From: Puniceicoccaceae bacterium
Lineage (GTDB): Bacteria; Verrucomicrobiota; Verrucomicrobiia; Opitutales; Coraliomargaritaceae
Assembly: GCA_902587165.1 (NCBI GenBank)
Contig: CACIKF010000001.1
Coordinates: forward strand, 62,001-126,000
Direction of reading: 5' to 3'
DNA: 64,000 nucleotides
Shown here: positions 10,676 to 21,932 of the stretch, one piece after another
How positions within the stretch are numbered: position 1 is the stretch's first letter
Layout: each line of letters starts with the position of its first letter
Made by a program: the position numbers and the translations under genes
The notes under the pieces: model-generated
Seen by the model: only the letters and a program-made list of their open reading frames with translations
Databases searched by the model: none
What the model was told of the DNA's origin: nothing

Positions 10676-11516
10676 CGTCTTGAAGGTCGATGGGATAGAG
10701 TGGAATCAGGACAGCCACTTCGTGTAAGCTGAGTAAGCGGTCATCTAGCTCTACTTCGCCTGCTTGAAAAATACCCGTGTTGCCCGGTTCAAGCCAAGAG
10801 ACACGCCCAATCATTAAGCCTGGAGGAAATGTGCCGCCTAGCCGAGTCGAGAGGAGTTTGAGCGGTCTCTGCGTACTGGCGAGTACGTCTTGTGGGGCAT
10901 CGTGCACGGCACCGAGCGGATCGCCAAAGCCACTTTGAGGCAGCCCTTGGTAAACGACAGGCCGCTTATCACCCTCAAAGTTAGCCGCCATACGAAAGTT
11001 AGGACTCGTGACGAGCTCGACACGGCTAGTGAATGCACCCACTTCGACGACACGCCCAACGACACCACCCGAAAAGACAACCGCAGCACCTACAGGGATG
11101 TCGAAGTCTTTACCCTTACGAATAACAATCTGCTGCCACCACGCGTTTAAATCACGTCGCACGACTCGGGCGACTTCATAGCGAAACTCGCGGCGACTCG
11201 GTAAATTTAGAATAGCTTCGAGGCGCTGGATCTCGTTTTCGAGCGTTTCTTTGCGTTGTGAGTTAAATTGGTAGAGTGATTTCGCACGCGCCACTTCCCG
11301 ACCCGCTTCGATTAGTTCGACCTTCGAGTGACTACGCCGCGCCCAGAAATTTTCGAGGTCATCCAGGTATGAGGTAGCCACCCAGGCGGGCGCTTGAAAC
11401 TCAGAAAAACTAGCTTTGAGAAAAGACTTAACCGTCGTCGGAATAATCCACCAAGCAAGCAGAAAGGCGCATAAGGCGACCAGCGGTTTGATCCTATCGA
11501 GGCGGAGTTTCGCCAC
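10665..11516 (-). CDS. mreC: Rod shape-determining protein MreC
   Basis: The 283-residue bitopic protein has an N-terminal membrane anchor (about 10-30), a coiled-coil region (about 65-95, rich in Glu, Lys and Arg) and a periplasmic beta domain. That domain includes GAAVVFSGGVVGRVVEVG and a later GLMIGRV-type segment, both typical of the MreC core. MreC organises PBP2 and MreD around MreB. mreB lies only 8 nt upstream, and mreD overlaps its 3' end. Confidence 0.9.
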   Translation of the reverse strand: MAKLRLDRIKPLVALCAFLLAWWIIPTTVKSFLKASFSEFQAPAWVATSYLDDLENFWARRSHSKVELIEAGREVARAKSLYQFNSQRKETLENEIQRLEAILNLPSRREFRYEVARVVRRDLNAWWQQIVIRKGKDFDIPVGAAVVFSGGVVGRVVEVGAFTSRVELVTSPNFRMAANFEGDKRPVVYQGLPQSGFGDPLGAVHDAPQDVLASTQRPLKLLSTRLGGTFPPGLMIGRVSWLEPGNTGIFQAGEVELDDRLLSLHEVAVLIPLYPIDLQDDVP

Positions 11517-11524
11517 GTCGCGCG

Positions 11525-12544
11525 CTATTTAGGGTTACCCGTAAGGTCTTTCAGTAGAAAGGCTAGTTCGTTTAGGACTAAGCCCGTTCCATTGGCGACG
11601 GCGCTCAGAGGATCGTCTGCGATCACAACAGGCAGGCCTGTCGCATCGCTGAGTTGCTGGTCGAGCCCCTTGATCATGGCTCCACCTCCCGCTAGGAAGA
11701 AGCCGCGATCTACTAAGTCGGCGGACAGTTCAGGGGGACAACGCTCAAGCGCATTACGCACGAGATCGACGATAGAGTCGATGGTGTCGGAAAGTGCGTC
11801 ACGTATTTCTTGCGAAGTAATGGTGATTGTCTTAGGCAAACCCGCGACGGAGTCACGCCCGCGCACTTCCATGGAAATTTCCTCTTCGAGCGGGAAGGCC
11901 GAACCGACTCGGATCTTAATCTCTTCGGCCGTGCGCTCCCCGATCATTAAATTGTAAGCACGCTTCATGTAATTGACGATCGCGCTATCAATCTCGTCAC
12001 CACCGACACGGATACTCTTGGTATAAACCACACCTGCGAGTGAGATAATGGCTACTTCAGTCGTGCCACCACCAATATCGACAATCATATTAGCCGATGG
12101 TTCGTCGATCGGCAGACCAACGCCAATTGCAGCCGCCATGGGCTCTTCAAGCAAAACGACATCACGGGCACCCGCGCGGATGGCAGAATCTTTCACAGCT
12201 CGACGCTCCACCTCGGTAATACCGGAAGGAACGGCCACAACAATGCGAGGTGCAACAAAAGTTTTTTTCCGATTCACCTTATTGATGAAGTAGCGGAGCA
12301 TGGCCTCGGTAATCTCGAAATCGGCGATTACGCCGTCTTTCATCGGGCGTATGGCGGTGATGTTGCCAGGAGTACGACCAAGCATTTTTTTTGCTTCGGA
12401 GCCGACGGCGCAGACCTTTCTGGTAGACGAGTAGATGGCCACCACGCTGGGCTCGCGTAAAACGATACCCTTCTCCTTAGCGAAAACTAAGGTATTGGCG
12501 GTACCGAGGTCGATGCCGATGTCGTTTGAGAGAAGTCCGAACAC
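11525..12544 (-). CDS. mreB: Rod shape-determining protein MreB (bacterial actin)
   Basis: Actin-like ATPase that forms membrane-associated filaments guiding lateral wall synthesis. The 339-residue protein has the phosphate-1 motif GIDLGTANT (about 9-17), the ADP-binding segment VDIGGGTTEVAIISLAG, the connecting motifs and the adenosine motif LAGGGAMIKGLDQ. It is the first gene of the mre-mrdA-lnt operon. The 176 bases upstream, up to tyrS, are AT-rich and presumably hold the operon promoter, but no confident -35/-10 pair was seen. Confidence 0.97.
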   Translation of the reverse strand: MFGLLSNDIGIDLGTANTLVFAKEKGIVLREPSVVAIYSSTRKVCAVGSEAKKMLGRTPGNITAIRPMKDGVIADFEITEAMLRYFINKVNRKKTFVAPRIVVAVPSGITEVERRAVKDSAIRAGARDVVLLEEPMAAAIGVGLPIDEPSANMIVDIGGGTTEVAIISLAGVVYTKSIRVGGDEIDSAIVNYMKRAYNLMIGERTAEEIKIRVGSAFPLEEEISMEVRGRDSVAGLPKTITITSQEIRDALSDTIDSIVDLVRNALERCPPELSADLVDRGFFLAGGGAMIKGLDQQLSDATGLPVVIADDPLSAVANGTGLVLNELAFLLKDLTGNPK

Positions 12545-12720
12545 AATGTTATAAATGTTAAAAGCGCTAAGCTAGACGATAAATAAATGTAGAGTTTTTC
12601 TATGAAAGCGTTTGAATGTCAAATGATTACCGAGGCTGATTTGATCGGGGGCTTTATTTCTAGAGGTCGCATGTAGATGAGGACAGTGGAGAGCGGTTTA
12701 CGGCTGACTACTCGACTCGA

Positions 12721-13902
12721 TTAGCCGACCAGCTTGAAAAAAACACGCTTGCCTGCTTGGAAGATCTGCTCGCCTACGGGCGGGGTGATTGGGCGACTGG
12801 GATCGTCCTGCTTTTCGCCGTCGATCTTGACTCCACCTTGCTGAACGAGGCGGCGAATTGCACCTTTACTCTCAAAGAGCTTGGACTGCGCCATGACCTC
12901 GAAAAGTGGCGCATCCGGCGCATCGCCAATCAAATCGCTCCAGGTGAATGTAGGCATATCGTCTGGTAGCTTATTCCTAGAGAAGACTTGCTCGAACTGC
13001 CCGAATTCCTGTTTGGCTGCTTCCATGGAGTGAAATTGGCCGACGAGCGACGAAGCAAGGCGCTTCTTTGCCTCCATCGGGTGGCCTTTTTTAAGATTTT
13101 CAATTTTATCCTCAGGAAGTTCAAGTAGCAAGCGGTAGTAGTCCCACATTGTATCGTCACCGATCGACATAATCTTGCCGAACATCTCTTTCGCATTGTC
13201 GGTAAAAGCGATAAAGTTATCTGCGCTTTTGGACATCTTCTTACTACCGTCGAGGCCAACAAGAAGTGGCATAGTGATAACGGCTTGCTCTTGCTTTCCC
13301 GCATCCTTCTGTAGGGCGCGCCCAACGAGCATGTTGAAAAGCTGATCCGTGCCACCGATTTCAACATCAGCGTTTAAGACAAGGGAATCGTAGCCTTGAA
13401 TCAAGGGATACATGAACTCAATCATCGAGATTGGTGCCTGACTGGCGTAGCGCTTGGCAAAGTCGTCGCGCTCCAACATCCGGGCAACCGTCATTTTTCG
13501 AGAAAGTTTTAGGCAGTCCTCAAAGCTCATTTCTTCGAACCACTCGCTATTATAAAAAACTGTGGTCTTTTCCTGGTCGAGAATCTTGAAAGCTTGATCA
13601 AGGTAGGTTTGCGCATTTTCTACAATCTCCTCCTTGGTTAAGACAGGGCGCGTATTGGAGCGACCTGAAGGGTCACCGATCAGCGTGGTAAAGTCCCCAA
13701 TGATGAGTAGAGCTTCGTGCCCTAGGTCTTGGAACTGACGCAACTTATTAAAAACAACAAGGTGCCCAAAAGTTAGGTCTGGACGAGTTGGATCAACGCC
13801 TAGCTTGACACGAAGCGGCTTGTTGCCATGAAGGCGATCTTCAAGTTCAGTCTCACCGATTACAGTTTCGGTATTGATGCGGATGGTATCAGTTAAGCTC
13901 AT
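12721..13902 (-). CDS. tyrS: Tyrosine--tRNA ligase
   Basis: Charges tRNA-Tyr with tyrosine. The 393-residue protein is a class I synthetase with the HIGH-type motif as FGHLVV (45-50), the KMSKS motif intact as KKMSKSADN (near 222-228) and a C-terminal S4 RNA-binding domain (about 330-393, with GAIRRLVQQGGVKIDG). HLVV in place of HIGH and the length fit the TyrRS-2 (TyrZ-like) subtype. The gene stands alone. The 273 bases between its start and the upstream gene contain only a short GGTCAGAGGTCA direct repeat, and no T-box leader was identified. Confidence 0.94.
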   Translation of the reverse strand: MSLTDTIRINTETVIGETELEDRLHGNKPLRVKLGVDPTRPDLTFGHLVVFNKLRQFQDLGHEALLIIGDFTTLIGDPSGRSNTRPVLTKEEIVENAQTYLDQAFKILDQEKTTVFYNSEWFEEMSFEDCLKLSRKMTVARMLERDDFAKRYASQAPISMIEFMYPLIQGYDSLVLNADVEIGGTDQLFNMLVGRALQKDAGKQEQAVITMPLLVGLDGSKKMSKSADNFIAFTDNAKEMFGKIMSIGDDTMWDYYRLLLELPEDKIENLKKGHPMEAKKRLASSLVGQFHSMEAAKQEFGQFEQVFSRNKLPDDMPTFTWSDLIGDAPDAPLFEVMAQSKLFESKGAIRRLVQQGGVKIDGEKQDDPSRPITPPVGEQIFQAGKRVFFKLVG

Positions 13903-14175
13903 TTGTTCAGAATTTAGGAGTCAAAGGTCAGAGGTCAAAATCAGAAGCACTCCCGCCCAATACCTACGGTCAATGATAAGTTGAGCGTATCCCAGTTCTC
14001 GTAAAGGATAAAAGCCTTACTGCGATAAGCACCTCATACTGAATTGCGAGAAGGTTAACTCAATTGACCAGAGCAGCAGGAGCATCACGCCTGCTCGAAA
14101 GCACCTCGCTCATCCGCTGTAATTAATATAAACAATCGCCAAAATTGAAGATTCTCCCTAAACTTAGACTAATAA

Positions 14176-15261
14176 TTAGCGTATTGTGATGTAGGGTTCA
14201 ATTGGGCGGTTGCACTTAGCCGAAGCGACGAAGTCGTCCCTACCCTTCGTATTGTCAAAAAGATAGAGTGCGTAGCCTCCCCATCCGCCGCCAGAGTATT
14301 TACGCCCGACACAGCCATCCGCCTCTGGTAAGGGCCGCATACCTTCCTTGAGCTGCATTTGGTAGCTCAAACTGACAGCCTCACCGAGTTTGGAGATACT
14401 GGCATCGAGGACGGCATCTTTCGCTAATAGCCCTGCGGCTTCAATCATATCGTAATCGCGGTCGTTGTCGGCATTGCCCGGAGTGTCGTGCGGGAGGTCG
14501 GTATAGTGCAAAGCCATGTGCCCGTGAAGAAAATCGCCGTTACGTTTAAAATGGAGCACAGGCTTTTCACCGCTGCGCCAAACGCAGAGACCTGTCTCGC
14601 GAATAATGGCGGGGTCTTGCCAGCCCACACCAAGGTCCAGCTCGCTCTCGACACCATCATTGCCGTTGAGAAGTGCCCAAGCGCCGCTGCCGCCAAGGCC
14701 TGACTTTTGCTCGTAACACCAGTCTGTCAGAGAAACCATTGGAGAGATCGCGCAGTTGACAATAAAGCCTCCCTTGCGGACATGGCGCGGGACATCGAGC
14801 CAGCCGCCGCCGAAATCGACTCGTAGGGGTGCATCAGTGCGCGTGCGGATGTTACGAACAATCGAGCTCGTGGAAACGGGCGTAAACTGCGGTGGTGTTT
14901 TGGGTAGCACGATATACTCGGCACCGACTTGAGCGCAAAGCGCCCGCTTAGCGTCGGCGTATTGATCGTCCTCGGTCACTGCAAGCACGTGAGGCTCAAT
15001 CTTGAGAAAGTGCTCCTTGAAATCGAGCCCGAGCTCATTGCAATCGCCGATCACAACTTGGTCGACCATATCGAGCGCAGTCATAAGCGCTAATTTATGA
15101 TCCTGCGGAAGCGAGCTACGGCGTTTCTTGTGCTCCCAAAGCACCTTGTCCGAAGCAAAGCTAACGGTTAGGTGATTCCCTAAAGCGCGAGCTTCTTTAA
15201 AGAATTGGATATGCCCACCGTGGAGGATATCATAACATCCGGAGATAAAGACTTTTTTCAT
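14176..15261 (-). CDS. Nucleotidyltransferase / GHMP sugar kinase fusion
   Basis: The 361-residue protein has two parts. Residues 1-135 are a cytidylyltransferase-fold domain with GCYDILHGGH (8-17) and the distal TPVSTSSIVRNI segment, resembling the HldE/RfaE2 adenylyltransferase half. Residues about 142-361 look like a shortened GHMP kinase: DAPLRVDFGGGWLDVP (143-158) matches motif 1 of heptose/fucose kinases, GLGGSGAW (188-195) takes the place of the ATP loop GLGSSA, and YSGGGWGGYALYL near 322-334 matches motif 3. Together they could phosphorylate and nucleotidylate a sugar, in the manner of the FKP fucose enzyme or ADP-heptose synthesis; the substrate is unknown. The kinase half is well short of the usual 320-350 residues and its ATP loop is altered, so it may be inactive or regulatory. 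Confidence 0.7.
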   Translation of the reverse strand: MKKVFISGCYDILHGGHIQFFKEARALGNHLTVSFASDKVLWEHKKRRSSLPQDHKLALMTALDMVDQVVIGDCNELGLDFKEHFLKIEPHVLAVTEDDQYADAKRALCAQVGAEYIVLPKTPPQFTPVSTSSIVRNIRTRTDAPLRVDFGGGWLDVPRHVRKGGFIVNCAISPMVSLTDWCYEQKSGLGGSGAWALLNGNDGVESELDLGVGWQDPAIIRETGLCVWRSGEKPVLHFKRNGDFLHGHMALHYTDLPHDTPGNADNDRDYDMIEAAGLLAKDAVLDASISKLGEAVSLSYQMQLKEGMRPLPEADGCVGRKYSGGGWGGYALYLFDNTKGRDDFVASAKCNRPIEPYITIR

Positions 15262-15349
15262 TTTGATATGATTAAATAGTATTGAGATCTATAGCAACCC
15301 TATGAAGGACGGATGCAATACGGGCAGCGTAGAGGCGTCCCTTCATAAA

Positions 15350-17065
15350 CTACTCCGATGGCTTCCAGTCCACCAAGGTGACTTGTGGGTTACGGCTATC
15401 GCGCCAGTAGTTCCAAGAAAAGCGAATCGCCATATCAATCTTCTGCCCGACGTCGGGCGCGGCATCTAGACGCCAAGCGATGCCTGCAATGCCACGCCTT
15501 GCACTTAGGCTAGCTGGCATACGAAAGCGAAAGTTCCCCTCACCAAAGGTTTGGGGCGCCTCGTCTAGCACGATGCCTTGCAGGCCGAACACAGGCTCAG
15601 GATTACCTTGCCCGAAGGGATGCAAGCGGTCGAGCTCTTCGAGTACGCGCTCGCCAAGGTCCGCATAGTCGAGCCATGTTGAAATTAGCAACGACGGCTC
15701 AGGTAAACCGGCAGGATAGAGCTTTTTCAGGCTTTCGAGATAACACTGCTTAAAGGCAGGAACGTCCATGGTTTTGAGCGAAACTCCTGCCGCCATCGGG
15801 TGACCTCCCCAGTGGCCAAGCAGGTGGGCGCAGCTTTGGAAGACTTCGACTAGATTGACCGAGGCGACTGAGCGGCCAGAGCCTTTGGCCTCATCGCCCT
15901 CAGAACCAAGAATCACGCAGGGCTTATGGAAATGGCGACTCACACGGCTGGCTACGATGCCGACCACGCCAGGGTGCCAATCATCACCAAAAAGCACAAT
16001 GCCGGGCTCGTCTGCGAACTCGGCAGCGGCACGTTCTTCTGCAAGTTTGGCAATGCTCCGTTCAATGCCTTGCCGCTCTTTATTCATTAAGTCGAGTTGC
16101 TTGGCCATCTTTTGGCACTCAGAATAATCCTGATGCAAGAGTAAATCGATTGGCAAAGAAGCGTCGGCAAGGCGACCGCTAGCGTTGATGCGTGGGGCGA
16201 TTTTGAAAGAGATATCAGCGCTTGTCATTTCTTGCCCACCGTCGATGCCCGAAACCTCGGCGAGGGCGCGGATGCCAATGCGCCCGTTCGCGCGCAGGTG
16301 ACGCAGACCAAACCATGATAAAATACGATTCTCTGCGTGCAGTGGAACAAGGTCGGCCACAGTCCCCATGGCAACTAGATCAAGATAGTCTTTGAGTTGG
16401 ATGCCCTCAACTCGTGGATCCTCAGCTTCACGGCGATGCTTGAGTAGGCCATGGAGTAGTTTAAAAACGAGGCCAGCGGTGCAAAGATCGCGCCATGGAG
16501 CATCCTCCGAATCGTTAACGTGCGGGTTCACGAAAATGCAGTCGGCGGGTGCTTGCGTTTTCGTTTGGTGATGGTCAACTATAATCACGTCGACGCCAAG
16601 TTCACTAAGGTAAGCAATCGGCTCATGGGCATTAGTGCCACAATCGAGAGCGATAAAAAGTTGAGGGATTTCGCCACCAAAGACGCGGTCGATCGCATCG
16701 CGACTCAATCCATAACCTTCATCCATTCGACGCGGCACAGAGTAGCGCGCTTCTAGACCGAGCGTGCGCAGCATGCTAACGAGTTGGACGGTGCTGGTGA
16801 CGCCATCGACATCGTAATCGCCGAAAATGACGACGGACTCTCTCCCCTCGATAGCCTGTTCGATTCGCTCGACGGCGGCTTCGAGATGGGTCATCGCAAA
16901 AGGATTATCTAATTGCGCGAGCCTAGGCCGGAGAAACTCTTCCGCCGCCTCGGTCGTGGTAATGTCCCGCTGCACGAGTAGCTCGGCCAGGACCTTCGGC
17001 AGACTTAAGCGCTCGACCAAATTAGCCGCCGCTTTGTCGTCTGTATCGATTGTCTTCCAGAGCAT
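15350..17065 (-). CDS. recJ: Single-stranded-DNA-specific exonuclease RecJ
   Basis: 5'-3' ssDNA exonuclease for recombination and mismatch/base-excision repair. The 571-residue protein has DHH-superfamily motifs: GDYDVDG (82-88), a DCGTN segment, IIVDHHQTK (near 163-171) and the DHHA1-domain element PRINASGRLAD. A C-terminal OB-like region follows. Length is normal. It is a stand-alone minus-strand gene separated from secDF by a hairpin-rich spacer. Just downstream of its stop an imperfect inverted repeat (15301-15311 with 15336-15347) may end the transcript, although no T-run follows it. Confidence 0.93.
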   Translation of the reverse strand: MLWKTIDTDDKAAANLVERLSLPKVLAELLVQRDITTTEAAEEFLRPRLAQLDNPFAMTHLEAAVERIEQAIEGRESVVIFGDYDVDGVTSTVQLVSMLRTLGLEARYSVPRRMDEGYGLSRDAIDRVFGGEIPQLFIALDCGTNAHEPIAYLSELGVDVIIVDHHQTKTQAPADCIFVNPHVNDSEDAPWRDLCTAGLVFKLLHGLLKHRREAEDPRVEGIQLKDYLDLVAMGTVADLVPLHAENRILSWFGLRHLRANGRIGIRALAEVSGIDGGQEMTSADISFKIAPRINASGRLADASLPIDLLLHQDYSECQKMAKQLDLMNKERQGIERSIAKLAEERAAAEFADEPGIVLFGDDWHPGVVGIVASRVSRHFHKPCVILGSEGDEAKGSGRSVASVNLVEVFQSCAHLLGHWGGHPMAAGVSLKTMDVPAFKQCYLESLKKLYPAGLPEPSLLISTWLDYADLGERVLEELDRLHPFGQGNPEPVFGLQGIVLDEAPQTFGEGNFRFRMPASLSARRGIAGIAWRLDAAPDVGQKIDMAIRFSWNYWRDSRNPQVTLVDWKPSE

Positions 17066-17096
17066 TTAAGAAATAAGAGTAAAGCTGATTAAACAA

Positions 17097-17159
17097 TAGG
17101 AGAGGGTTACCTCTCCACCTAGATCATAATGATCGAGTCGAGGCGTAAAGCCTCTCCTA
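17097..17159. repeat. Multi-hairpin palindromic element between recJ and secDF
   Basis: A 63-bp unit bounded by a perfect 9-bp inverted repeat, TAGGAGAGG at 17097-17105 and CCTCTCCTA at 17151-17159. Inside are GGAGAGG/CCTCTCC (17099-17105 with 17110-17116), GATCAT-A-ATGATC (17122-17134) and GAGGC-N5-GCCTC (17140-17154). The arms can pair in alternative ways, like REP/MITE-type intergenic elements or a bidirectional processing site. No copies were found elsewhere in this window. Confidence 0.5.
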
Positions 17160-17181
17160 CGGGAAAAGGGCGATTTAAAGC

Positions 17182-19725
<2,544 letters not shown>

Positions 19726-19769
19726 GGCTAAAAGGCTGGACGCTAGGGGTTTAAAGAAAGAAAAGTGAT

Positions 19770-20093
19770 CTATGCTTCGGCAGGCGCGACCTTATTGGCA
19801 ACGAAACCCTTTCCTAGTTCGATCTTGGTATTGTCGGCGATGCGGACCACGAAACGATCCTCCTTCACATTCGTGATTGTGCCATAAACGCCACCGCTAG
19901 TAACGATCTCGTCGCCAGTTTGCAACTCGCTGAGCATCTTATCGTGGGCTTTCTGGCGCTTGCGCTGTGGCGCGATGATGAGAAACCACATACCCACAAA
20001 AAGGAGTATGATGGGCAAAAACTGGCCGAAGCCACCGCCGCCGCTTGCGCCTTGTGCCAAAGGAAAGAAAAAAGAAATTTCAGTAATAGTCAT
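19770..20093 (-). CDS. yajC: Preprotein translocase subunit YajC
   Basis: Small single-pass membrane protein of the SecDF-YajC complex. The ATG at 20093 gives 107 residues beginning MTITEISFFFPLAQ. An upstream TTG at 20141 would add 16 residues lacking family features and is less likely. A Gly-rich stretch leads into the membrane helix (about 23-43), then the conserved IIAPQRKRQKAHDKML segment and the C-terminal domain with LQTGDEIVTSGGVYGTI. It sits directly upstream of secDF, as in many bacteria. Confidence 0.92.
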   Translation of the reverse strand: MTITEISFFFPLAQGASGGGGFGQFLPIILLFVGMWFLIIAPQRKRQKAHDKMLSELQTGDEIVTSGGVYGTITNVKEDRFVVRIADNTKIELGKGFVANKVAPAEA

Positions 20094-20254
20094 AATGCTT
20101 GATGGTTGAGAAGCCGAGGAAGCAAATGGAGTCGACCCCAAATAGCAAGTTCCTATTCGTGAGGCTTGAAAACAACGGGTTTGCTTAGATTCAATTTAGA
20201 GCTGGAAAAACCAAAATCTCTGTCCGCCATCCGAGATGCTTCCCGAAGCAGCTC

Positions 20255-21064
20255 TCACTCTCCCAGTCCCATACGCCGGATCAAGAGCCGTAAATGCTTA
20301 GGAGACTCACAGAGGATAGTGGCATCTGGGTCGCCCGGAACAAGCTGCACTTCGGCCAAATGGAGGGCAAGGCCGTGAAAAGAGGGTAAATTAAGCCCCG
20401 CGCGCTGCTTTTTTGGATGCAGCTCGCGCTGTGTAGGCGCTTCGGCACCGCCATAGAGGGCATCACCCATCACAGGGATCTCGTGGGCGGCGGCGTGGGC
20501 GCGGATCTGGTGCGGACGGAAAAAATCGACGCTGGCCTCCCAGAGCGCCCAGCCTTTCGGCGATTCGGCGATCCGCTTGAACTCGGTGAAGGCTTTTTTG
20601 CCCTTCGCTGTCGAGGGGATCATCTTTGGCTTCACATTATGCTGAAGCAGTGGCGCATCTGCTCGAAAGCTCGCCTCTGAGCCGGTAGGTTGCGCCGCTG
20701 AGATAAACTGAAAACGAAAGCGACAATCGCCCGAACCGAAGTGATTACGTAGATCGGCCAGCGCTTCGCGGTGTTTGGCAAAGACAGCAACCCCAGTGAT
20801 CGCGGGATCCAGATAGTAAACCGAGCCGAAGAGCGAGGCCTCACGCCGCAGCAGCTCGGGCTTGCCTTCTCGTAACTGCGTATTGAGTGCAGCATCCATA
20901 TCTGGCTCGGTGTCCCAAGGATAGGCGCGAGTGCCTACACCAGGGGGCTTTTCCAGCGCGAGCCAAGCAGCCGTCTCAGCGATTACAGGCAAACGTAAGG
21001 GCTTTTCTCCGAGTAAGGGCGGTGGAAAGCCGATCGCGTTTTTCTTATTTGATTTGTCGAACAC
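20255..21064 (-). CDS. RluA-family pseudouridine synthase
   Basis: The 269-residue protein has the RluA/RsuA catalytic architecture. The catalytic Asp lies in YYLDPAITGVAVFAK (near 88-102), equivalent to HRLDxxTSGLLLFAK in RluA, and the RNA-contact motif RPHQIRAHAAAHEIPVMGD is near residue 186. Two canonical residues differ: Arg of RLD is Tyr, and the TSG triplet is ITG. It isomerises uridines in rRNA or tRNA; the target cannot be told from sequence. It is convergent with nothing close by and lies upstream of rpsT on the same strand. Confidence 0.8.
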   Translation of the reverse strand: MFDKSNKKNAIGFPPPLLGEKPLRLPVIAETAAWLALEKPPGVGTRAYPWDTEPDMDAALNTQLREGKPELLRREASLFGSVYYLDPAITGVAVFAKHREALADLRNHFGSGDCRFRFQFISAAQPTGSEASFRADAPLLQHNVKPKMIPSTAKGKKAFTEFKRIAESPKGWALWEASVDFFRPHQIRAHAAAHEIPVMGDALYGGAEAPTQRELHPKKQRAGLNLPSFHGLALHLAEVQLVPGDPDATILCESPKHLRLLIRRMGLGE

Positions 21065-21147
21065 GCGCTAGGTAGATACAAATTGCCCTCGATTCGACAA
21101 GCGAAACCGAGGGCAATCTGATAGGATTGTGGGGAAATTAATCCGCT

Positions 21148-21405
21148 TTAAGCAGCTAGGAGCTGAGCGCAACGTGCCTTGTGGCGAGCAATCTTGTTCG
21201 GGTGCACGAGGCCGTTTTTGCCCGCTTTATCCAGAGTGGAAATGAACTTACGCGCAGCGAGCGCCAAGGCTTCCTTGTCTCCTGCAGCGGATGCGGCGTC
21301 GACCTTCTTAGCGAAAGTCTTGAGGCGGGACTTGACTTGGCGATTGCGCAGAGAACGAGTCTCTGTTTTGCGAATGTATTTAAGTGCAGATCTAGTGTTA
21401 GCCAT
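21148..21405 (-). CDS. rpsT: 30S ribosomal protein S20
   Basis: Primary 16S rRNA-binding protein of the small subunit. The ATG at 21405 gives an 85-residue product beginning MANTRSALKYIRKTE, which matches the usual S20 length and start. A GTG-type upstream extension to 21459 is rejected. It is rich in Lys, Arg and Ala and predicted to be three long helices, with the conserved HPNKIARHKARCA tail. The RNase P RNA gene begins 75 nt upstream on the same strand. Confidence 0.95.
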   Translation of the reverse strand: MANTRSALKYIRKTETRSLRNRQVKSRLKTFAKKVDAASAAGDKEALALAARKFISTLDKAGKNGLVHPNKIARHKARCAQLLAA

Positions 21406-21480
21406 AGCTGATAAAAAGTTAAGAGGCGGGAAGGTGCGTGTACCCCAGAAGCCTGTCAAGGCGGAAAATTTGAGAAAAGT

Positions 21481-21882
21481 GTCAATTTCGGAGTGCTGTA
21501 AGCCGGATTTTGTCCACCATGCGCTGAAGCGCTTGGCTGTGCATTCATTTATCTATCTCGCCGGGGCGAAATTCCCACCGAAGTGAGATGCGACATACCC
21601 GGAATCATTGAACGAGCCGCCCGATCCCCTATTTTGCCTTGCACCGGATTGGGTTTATCATGCCTCCTTCGTTACCTCCAGAGCGGTGAGCTCTTACCTC
21701 CCCATTTCACCCTTACCTCAGGCAAGCCGAAACTTGCGCAAGGCGGTATATTTTCTGCGACACTATCCGTCACGTCAAGTTGCCCTAACGCGCCCCCGCT
21801 TTCACAGGGAATCCTGCCCTACGGTGTCCGGACTTTCCTCTCAATCTTACGATCAAGCGAACGCCCACACTCCGAAATCGAC
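21481..21882 (-). ncRNA. rnpB: RNase P RNA, bacterial type A
   Basis: The catalytic RNA that matures tRNA 5' ends. On the minus strand the hallmark 5' segment GAGGAAAGTCCGGACACC is complete (21823-21840) and the 3' hallmark ACAAAATCCGGCTTA is present (21500-21514). The terminal helix P1 can be drawn as a long pairing between 21868-21882 and 21481-21495, with core CACTCCGAAA/TTTCGGAGTG, which sets the ends to within a few bases. Its size of about 400 nt fits type A. Several apparent reading frames inside it are artefacts of the RNA gene. Confidence 0.96.
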
Positions 21883-21932
21883 TTAGACAAGCTGACCTAC
21901 CCTTTCTTCGGGCGCAAGCGGTAAATAAGTCT

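Noticed and set aside
13921-13945. Short GGTCAGAGGTCA direct repeat upstream of tyrS
   Set aside because: Two short copies only; no T-box or operator structure could be built around it.
21583-21924. Plus-strand open frames and an opposite one at 21785-22084
   Set aside because: They lie inside or across the RNase P RNA gene, whose conserved blocks explain the sequence.
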